Of a DNA stretch of 64,000 nucleotides, positions 57,785-64,000 are shown in pieces. The notes beneath the pieces are model-generated. The model saw only the letters and a list, made by a program, of their open reading frames with translations. It did not search any database and was not told the DNA's origin. The translations under genes and the position numbers were made by a program. How positions within the stretch are numbered: the stretch's first letter is position 1; every line of letters starts with the position of its first letter. Source of the DNA: Rhipicephalus microplus (lineage: Eukaryota > Arthropoda > Arachnida > Ixodida > Ixodidae); contig NC_134702.1 in the NCBI RefSeq assembly GCF_043290135.1, forward strand, positions 91,335,819 through 91,399,818, in the 5' to 3' direction.

Positions 57785-59023
57785 CGGTCACACAAGTTTC
57801 TTTTGTGACAGCTGAACGACTGGTTAAGGTTTTCTCCGGCAAGACGAAGTCAGCAGAAATTATTTCACCAGCTACAAGGGAGCTGCCACCTGCAGAGGTT
57901 TGGTCAATAGTCAATTTGGGTTAAAAAAAAAGAAATCGCGACACTGAACGCACCCTGTTCATCGGGGCACCTAAAGGTGTGGGAGCCGCTTTTTGAAGCC
58001 TCTACCTCAGGTCCCGAAGAAATGAAATTACGACTATGTGTCAGTAAGAGGCTTAAAATAACACAAACTGAAGCTCATCCGCACCTTGCAGTGCAGCTTC
58101 TGCAGTCATGTCACAGTCACTATTTGAAGCGACGCTCGGAGAACGTGCATATATGTGCAGTTGGTACAAGTTACAAAGCTTGTAGCATGGGGAAACTTAA
58201 ACAGCTCTTTCAAACGCATAAATTGGTCGAACGTGGAAGAAAAGAGAAGGCACCAACTAGGAAACAAGTAATTTGTGATTTTTTGGAATTATCAACAGTG
58301 CCAGCTTTCACCGATGAAAGGTATATGTACATGTGCACTCAGGCTTGAAGATAACGTGAAATAGCCCTTGAAAGTCTTTCAAAACAAGTTGCGCTGGTCA
58401 AGAGCATCAAAAAACGACAGAAATGTAAGGCTGCTGTTAGGAAGGTAATAGCCCATAGTTCACAAAATTTGAGACTTTCCAAGTGTTACTTCTATAGTGA
58501 GGTTTCTCCACCGGCTACAAAGATCTTCGCGGTTAACTGCCACCACTGATTCAATACAAGTGGCTGCTATTACACATATTTGAGTTTCAGTCAATCACTT
58601 ACATGGTGCAGCTGGTTGCACACTGGGAACAGACATTCTTGTAAGCCTTGTGTGCCCAGGGTCCATGAAACTTTGAGCAGTAAAATGGTCGCTACAAACC
58701 CTGTACGTTGCGTACAATAGGCTGGCCGGCTTACTCAGGAGATCATCGCGTCCAGCATACTGCATCCATGCTTTCATCCTGCATTGGCAATGAACTATCA
58801 GCTGAAAGGGGAAGTGCTTGAATAGTAATTTTTTATTGTTACCCTCACTGAGCAAGTACGAACAGTAAGCCTAAAGACATGCAAACCATACAAAAGCTTT
58901 AACACACCTGCCGTCCCGTGGTATGCGGAAGAAACTCGTCCCAGGCTTCTTGTAGGTTCTGCCATTGTTGAAACACCACGATACACAGCAGTAGCTGCCG
59001 TAGCTTGGACCGCCGGACGGCAT
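57785..59023 (-). CDS. THAP zinc-finger protein, exons 1-3
   Basis: Exon 1 59023-58908, donor CAG|GTGTGT; exon 2 58778-58603, acceptor AATGCAG and donor CAT|GTAAGT; exon 3 57889-57785, acceptor CTCTGCAG and donor CCG|GTAAGT. All junctions keep one frame. The THAP signature falls across exons 1-2: C13 and C17 (C-V-S-W-C), F-F-R-I-P-R (31-36), W43, C67-x2-H70 followed by F71, and V-P-S near 89-91. The Cys-to-Cys spacing of 49 is in the family range (35-50). THAP domains are sequence-specific C2CH zinc DNA-binding modules, found in host regulators and in P-element-like transposases. Only this domain is visible, so host gene and domesticated or decaying transposase remain possible. Exon 3 (35 codons) is unrecognised and supported only by splice sites and phase. 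Confidence 0.8.
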
Positions 59024-59039
59024 GGCATCAGCGCGGTCT

Positions 59040-60010
59040 GAAAATGTTAGTAAGTGGATGCTTCGCTGTCAAATTACGAAAAAGATATGTGCACGTCATA
59101 AGTGTACCAACAAACCCCTTTGAATGATTAGCTAATCGATGCACAATACAAAACCAGTGATACATCTCTGACCCATAAAACTCTGACTTACAAAGATAGA
59201 CGTCAAGACCACGTACAAAGATCTTCAGAAGTTTCCAAGCCGCTATCCCTTGTAATGCAATCATATCGTGGCCTGGGAACTTTAGAACACCTTCGTGCGT
59301 ACGCAGTATCAGCACAGTACATTGGGAAGGAAAATCGTAGTTGAAATTTGTGCGGTAAAATTATATTGGAAACGTCAAAAAATTTGTAGACAGCTTGCAC
59401 TAGTGGCACAAGGCTAGCGAAGAAACGAAGGTGATGGCCACTTGGCTAGTCCAGATTTGCCTCCGGCACACTAAGAATTATTCGTGTTCCGAGCCTTCGG
59501 GAAACGTGTCGTGAAGCATGCGAGGCCCAGCGAACGCTTCTCAATATTTTGCACCGAGCCACCGAGCCTATGACCTAGCTGCCCAGCGCACAGACGCTCG
59601 CGTCCGTGGCAGACGCAGCACGCGTCGCCTCGGCTTGACGCCGTGCCGCCTTTGCTATACTGCATACGTTGCACAATGTTCCCGTCTAGCCGCCGCATAG
59701 AGCCACAAACTTTCTTTTTAGCGAACCTCCCAGTCCTTACAAGCTTCAGAAAAAGGTTACAACTGCGTGAATAAGACGCCACGTAAGAAACAAACTCGCA
59801 CTCACGAAGCGCAACGTGTGGTTGTGTGCATCTTTCTATGTTTGTTGCATGGTGTCTTATTCGCACAGGTGTAACCGTTTTCTGAAAAATATGAACCGAA
59901 CAAGACCAACAACATGTCATTCAACAAGCTTCGCTTGAAAACGTGCCTCACCTGTTATCTCACGCTTGAAAACGCCGACGCAGCCGACGTTGACGAAAGC
60001 GCCGAAAGCT
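59040..60010. other. Upstream region of the THAP gene; fold-back at 59746-59886
   Basis: 59500-59720 is CpG-richer and may hold the 5' end of the THAP transcript. The 149-codon minus-strand frame 59471-59920 spans a fold-back and is unrecognised. Confidence 0.4.
59746..59886. repeat. Imperfect inverted repeat, ~35-bp arms
   Basis: CAGAAAAAGGTTACAACTG... at 59746-59782 pairs with ...CAGGTGTAACCGTTTTCTG at 59850-59886, with about six mismatches around a ~67-bp loop. It is possibly a small fold-back element. Confidence 0.7.
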
Positions 60011-60613
60011 TCTCGCTGTCAGGCACGCATGGGCTTGTCGCTGGGTAGATGGTGTTTATGACAGTACGGCTGAAGAAAAATAATCGCGTAAGGTGTGTTG
60101 AATAAATTGTTTTTATGTATAAAGAACATACCTAATTTGGGCGTATAATTAATATTTCATGAAAACAATTTTGTTGCATTGATTATAACTGTTTTTTTTG
60201 CGCTTGCGCCCTCTGACGTTTGATGAGAGAACTAGTTGGTTACGTAATCGTGACGCACTTCCTGAGGCCAGGTTTCGCGGAGTGTCCTCTCTTGTCTTCT
60301 TTCTCTGTGGCTTCTCGCTGTCAGTCATGCATGGGCTTGTCGCTGGGTATATGGTGTTGATGACAGTACGGCTGAAGAAAAATATTTGCGTAAGGTGTGT
60401 TGAATAAATTGTTTTTATGTATAAATAACATACTTAATTTGGGCATATAATTATTATTTTGTGAAAACTATTTTGTTGCATTGATTATAACTGTTTTTTT
60501 TTGCGCTTGCGCCCTGTGACGTTTGATGAGAGCACTAGTTGGTTACGTAATCGTGACGCACTTCCTGAGGCCATGTTTTGCGGAGTGTCCTCTCTTGTCT
60601 TTTCCTTTCTCTA
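60011..60613. repeat. Tandem duplication, ~302-bp period
   Basis: The unit starting TCTCGCTGTCAGGCACGCAT at 60011 recurs at 60313 with only a few differences. Both carry GAATAAATTGTTTTTATG, GCGCTTGCGCCC, and CACTTCCTG (60256-60264 and 60559-60567), an ETS-type site. Confidence 0.9.
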
Positions 60614-61050
60614 TGGTGATGGCCCCAGATCGTAGCGAGCCAGTTTCACTGAAGTGAGCCGCTTAGCCCATCTCTGATTATTTGATAAAGCTTAACGGGG
60701 TGCCTGTAACAAAAGGTATACCAGAATATAAGTAAACCTAATGAATTAGGCCCTCCCATGTTGGCACACTTTGTTAGAACATTTCTATGCAATTGTTAAA
60801 CCCCACCAATCCTTAATGTTCCCAGTATTCATAGAAAATTATCCGCCTTTTTACCTTTCACAAGGAACCTTTGTTTCACCATTTGTAGAGTTTCATGGTA
60901 TTGGCGCGTAATAGCTATTTCCATCGTTTAGCCTGCATATTGATCACTTGCTGTGACGCACCCAATGACAACAGGCTGACAATGAAGAACTGGGCTGCGA
61001 AATCCTCCAAACGTACTGCACATGACACAGAGCTCGAGCTGAATCGCTGA
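60614..61050. other. No gene recognised
   Basis: AT-rich spacer. Confidence 0.5.
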
Positions 61051-61051
61051 A

Positions 61052-61290
61052 ATCGACCCGCTGCGGTGCTCTAGTGGCTAAGGCACTCGGCTGCTGACCC
61101 GCAGGTAGCGGGATCGAATCTCAGCTTCGGCGGCTGCATTTCCGATGGAGGCGGAAATGCTACATGCCCGTGTGCTCAGATTTGGGTGCACGTTAAAGAA
61201 CCTCAGGTGGTCGAAATTTCCGGAGCCCTCCACTACGACGTCTCTAATAATCATATGCTGGTTTTGGGACGTTGAACCCCACAAATCAAT
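61052..61290 (+). mobile_element. Ruka-type SINE, full length
   Basis: Head GACCCGCTGCGGTGCTCTAG with A box, B box GGGATCGAATCTC (one position from consensus), body, and AATCAATCAATCA tail. Flanking duplication not convincing. Confidence 0.9.
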
Positions 61291-61770
61291 CAATCACTTA
61301 AATCGTAATTAAGTGTCTTCGTTCTTTTCTTCTTTTGTAAGAAAATGCGGCCAGTTTGCACTGACACGCGCAAAGTTCGGAGCCTCGATGAACGGGTCTG
61401 TCGCTGTTCACTCTTCCCGTTTCCGACACGTACAGTTTTGTGCAGCGCGAAGGCTTCCTCCTGCAGAGTACACAGCCGGGCTATGCAAAGTATACAGTGG
61501 AGGTTGCGCGCGATGTCTCAGTTGGCGGGCGTCGCTTAACGCATGCCCGTCTTGATTAGGGGGTGTGGTATCATGCCAGGTTGCAACATGCTTTATTTTT
61601 CTTTATATCCTTTTTTCTGTCACTACTTTTCTCTTTGTTTCATTGATTTTCTCTTTTTATTTTGTGTCTGCAATTATTAATCTCTATTTCTCTCTCTCTC
61701 ATCTCTTAACTGTTATGCTTTACTCTCTCCCCTCCTCCTCACCATTCCATCTTTCCTCCTCACGCTCACT
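61291..61770. other. No gene recognised
   Basis: 61600-61760 is CT-rich. Nothing else is seen. Confidence 0.5.
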
Positions 61771-61917
61771 ATAGGCCCGTGTGCTCAGATTTGGGTGCAC
61801 GTGAAAGAACCCCAGGTGGTCGAAATTTCCGGAGCCCTCCACTACAGCGTCTCTCATAATCATATGGTGGTTCTGGGACGTTGAACCCCACATATCAATC
61901 AATCAATCAATCAATCT
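61771..61917 (+). mobile_element. Ruka-type SINE, 5'-truncated to the 3' half
   Basis: It begins at ATAGGCCCGTGTGCTCAG and ends (AATC)n. TCACGCTCACT flanks it at 61760-61770 and 61918-61928, an 11-bp target duplication. Confidence 0.93.
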
Positions 61918-61974
61918 TCACGCTCACTTCTCTTTCTCACCCCTTTGCTGCACTATACTAAACTGTGCACTGCT

Positions 61975-62110
61975 AGCGTGCATGGTTTACTGAGAAGTTA
62001 GGACGCTCGCCTTTGGATCGATAATGCGCTGGTTTGAAACTCGCCTCGTTAGAAACATTGTTCCGGCATTAATCTTTCTCTTTCTTTATACATTTCTTTC
62101 CTTGTCTCCA
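61975..62110 (+). mobile_element. Second tRNA-like SINE family, decayed
   Basis: TTACTGAGAAGTTAGGACGC (A-box-like) and GCTGGTTTGAAACTCGCC (B-box-like) lie 40-50 bp apart, followed by a (TTTC)n-type tail near 62080-62100. It is unlike the Ruka body. Confidence 0.45.
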
Positions 62111-62410
62111 TTTCTCGATTTTTTTCTCGCTGTACTCGTTATTTCCCCCATCAAGGTTATTACTGCCCATGCGCCGTGGTGGTGAGCATAGATAGAATTG
62201 CATAAATTCTCTGGAACAAATCTGTTCATGGCGGTGATAGCCTTCGGGCACGGTCACATGTCTTTCACCGAGCTGGGGCGCCATCGCTGTTGAAATAAAA
62301 AAAAACAGAAAAGACGTGCATAAACTTATTCGGTGTCAGAAACAGGGTCTGATATGCATGAGCTGAGGTTTGCAGAAACGTAAGCGTCGTCTATTGACAT
62401 CTGCACGAAC
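62111..62410. other. No gene recognised
   Basis: Spacer before copy D. Confidence 0.5.
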
Positions 62411-63168
62411 GAAATCAAAAAATTGGCAGCAAATCCACGGAGTGAATGATGGAGAGTGGGGCGAAACATTCGTCCGTCCATTCGCTCTTGCTTCCATCCG
62501 TCCATGCGTTCGTCTGTGTGACCGTCCATGCGTCCATCCACGCGTCCGTGCGTGCGTCTGTTCGTGCGTCCATCCCTGCGTTCGTCCATGCATCCACCCC
62601 TGCGTCCGTTCATGCCTCCATCCATGCATCTGTCTGTGGGTCTGTTCGTCCATCGATTCAACACTCCATGTACCACCATCTCGCATCTTTTCATCATATA
62701 TTCCCCATATAGAAGCACCGCCATCTAGCGGACATTCCAAGGACTAAACGAGAGGTGGCACACGCATACTTTCTTACGGCTTGCGCTCCGTGTACCTACT
62801 TCCCACCTTTAACCACCTCGTGTTCATGGTATATACTAGTTCATTGTATTCATGGCAATGTGGCTCAACGCTCTTTAAAGCTTTCTAAAACTAAGGAGGT
62901 TACACCCAGCAAGTATAACGTAGCAATTCTTTCTTGTCAGATAGTGCTCAATGTACATGCCAATGGCTGCTAAGGGGAAATGAGAGACAGGAGCATTCGG
63001 CTTTTAGTTAACGCGCACGCCGCGAACTTTTTATTGTTCAACAAAGCGCAGGAGAATTCTCCCACCAGCACCACCTTGCAGGCGAAAATGTAACACTTGT
63101 TACACACTACGACTACGACTATGAGGGACGAACGGGTGCCGCTTTAAGAAGCTTCGCCCCTAAAAAGT
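62411..63168 (+). mobile_element. Minisatellite-bearing element, copy D (GGGGCGAAGC family)
   Basis: AATCCACGGAGTGAATGATG and GTGGGGCGAAAC open it. CCGT/CCATGCGT-type repeats fill 62468-62655. Then TCGCATCTTTTCATCATATA, CCGCCATCTAGCGGACATTC and ACTAAACGAGAGGTGGC. The long right body is shared with copy C, and AAGAAGCTTCGCCCCTAAAA closes it at 63168. Confidence 0.85.
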
Positions 63169-64000
63169 AAAAAGTGAAGCCTCGGCACGATGGCGATAGT
63201 GTGGAAATGTCGCGATGCGCAGTGCATGGAAACATCACCTGCATGCGGCACAACCCGTGCATGCGTGTACAGCAGACGGAGCTTTCAGGATGCAACTTTT
63301 ACACATATACCTTTGCACTTCTAAGTGCATTTTTCTTTCTCGTTAGCAGATTCATTTTCCTGCGCGCCGGTCGGATGCTTCGGCGGTCGTAAAATCCACG
63401 CGCTGATGGCGGCAACTCAACGAAACACTTGGTTCTGCATTTCAGGGTCTACGTCCCATCAGCACCTGCAGTGGGGCGTTTTGATGCACGACTCGCAAAT
63501 CCTACATCCGTCTACTTGTTTTTCGATTTGAAACTATTCAAACTGGTGAATTCTCTTCGATGATTATACAGTCGTTGAGGCACAGGACCATTCAACCGCC
63601 TTGTCCTGTTACGACTCTGCGGTCTTATAGAAGTTTGGTGGTGTCCAAACCAGGGCCGCAGTGACAGTGTCTCACGTATAAAATTACATGGACCTCCAAG
63701 CCATTTTTGTGCACATTGAGCGCTGCGGAAGGCTAATATGACAATGGGTACTGCTGCGCGAAAGTTGAGCTATAGAGCACTACCCATAGTGCGTTTGTTT
63801 AGAATAACACTTGTTGCCATGCGTGTACGTTATCCCGAAGCAATTTTGCGTGACGTAATGGCTTGTCGCTTGAAGGCATTCAGCTTAGCTCGCGCAAACA
63901 GAATCTCGCGGAAACGGTGTGCCGTCTGCTCCGTTCCAAGCATATCCGAGTCAGGCCAATCCATTAGCAACCGTGCATCTTATCGCTGCAATGTTGGCGC
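63169..64000. other. No gene recognised
   Basis: Short frames only, without recognisable motifs to the window end. Confidence 0.45.

Noticed and set aside
57977..58348. 123-codon plus-strand frame
   Set aside because: Lies antisense within the presumed THAP intron 2, no recognisable domain.

Overview
The window reads as nuclear DNA of a hard (ixodid) tick. The best evidence is a tRNA-derived SINE of the Ruka type known from Rhipicephalus and other ixodids. It occurs about a dozen times on both strands, with a tRNA-like A/B-box head and an (AATC)n tail. Intron-bearing animal genes, long CA/TA/CTGT microsatellites and a mix of non-LTR, LTR and TIR elements fit that view. There are no bacterial operons, CRISPR arrays or rRNA genes. 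Only two host-like genes are well supported, and most of the sequence is layered mobile DNA.

Layout. 1-13.3 kb: SINEs, a TA-flanked MITE and microsatellites, probably intron 1 of the next gene. 13.33-13.73 kb (minus): first coding exon of a Tbx2/3 (optomotor-blind type) T-box transcription factor, ending in a GTAAGA donor inside the T-box, with a CpG-rich leader/promoter to about 15.6 kb. 15.7-29 kb: intergenic, with a decayed minus-strand LINE (19.8-23.0 kb) that has itself been interrupted, LINE 3' ends, SINE pieces and a decayed plus-strand LINE (28.1-29.0 kb). 29.1-34.2 kb: a minisatellite-bearing element, then a TTAA-flanked TIR element split by a dead LINE. 35.5-39.6 kb: an apparently full-coding CR1/jockey-like LINE. 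40.9-46.8 kb: two more minisatellite elements and a solo LTR. 47.6-54.9 kb: a CATG-rich ~140-bp tandem repeat interrupted by a complete but mutated Ty3/gypsy LTR retrotransposon (minus, 48610-54628, 4-bp ATAT duplication). 57.5-59.0 kb (minus): a THAP zinc-finger gene with at least three spliced exons. 60.0-60.6 kb: a 302-bp tandem duplication. 61-63.2 kb: SINEs and a fourth minisatellite element.

Most interesting: the LINE at 35.5-39.6 kb seems to use two virus-like recoding signals. ORF1 carries a 2A-like D-I-E-M-N-P-G-P motif. ORF1's end overlaps ORF2 in the -1 frame, with a canonical A_AAA_AAC slippery heptamer in exactly the right phase. ORF2 has no ATG before its endonuclease catalytic Asn. 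Second is a four-copy family of elements bounded by GGGGCGAAGC / GCTTCGCCCC inverted ends around CCGT-type minisatellites.

Limits: introns, splice sites and element ends were read by eye. No database search, folding or alignment program was run. Clade names for LINEs are family-level judgements.
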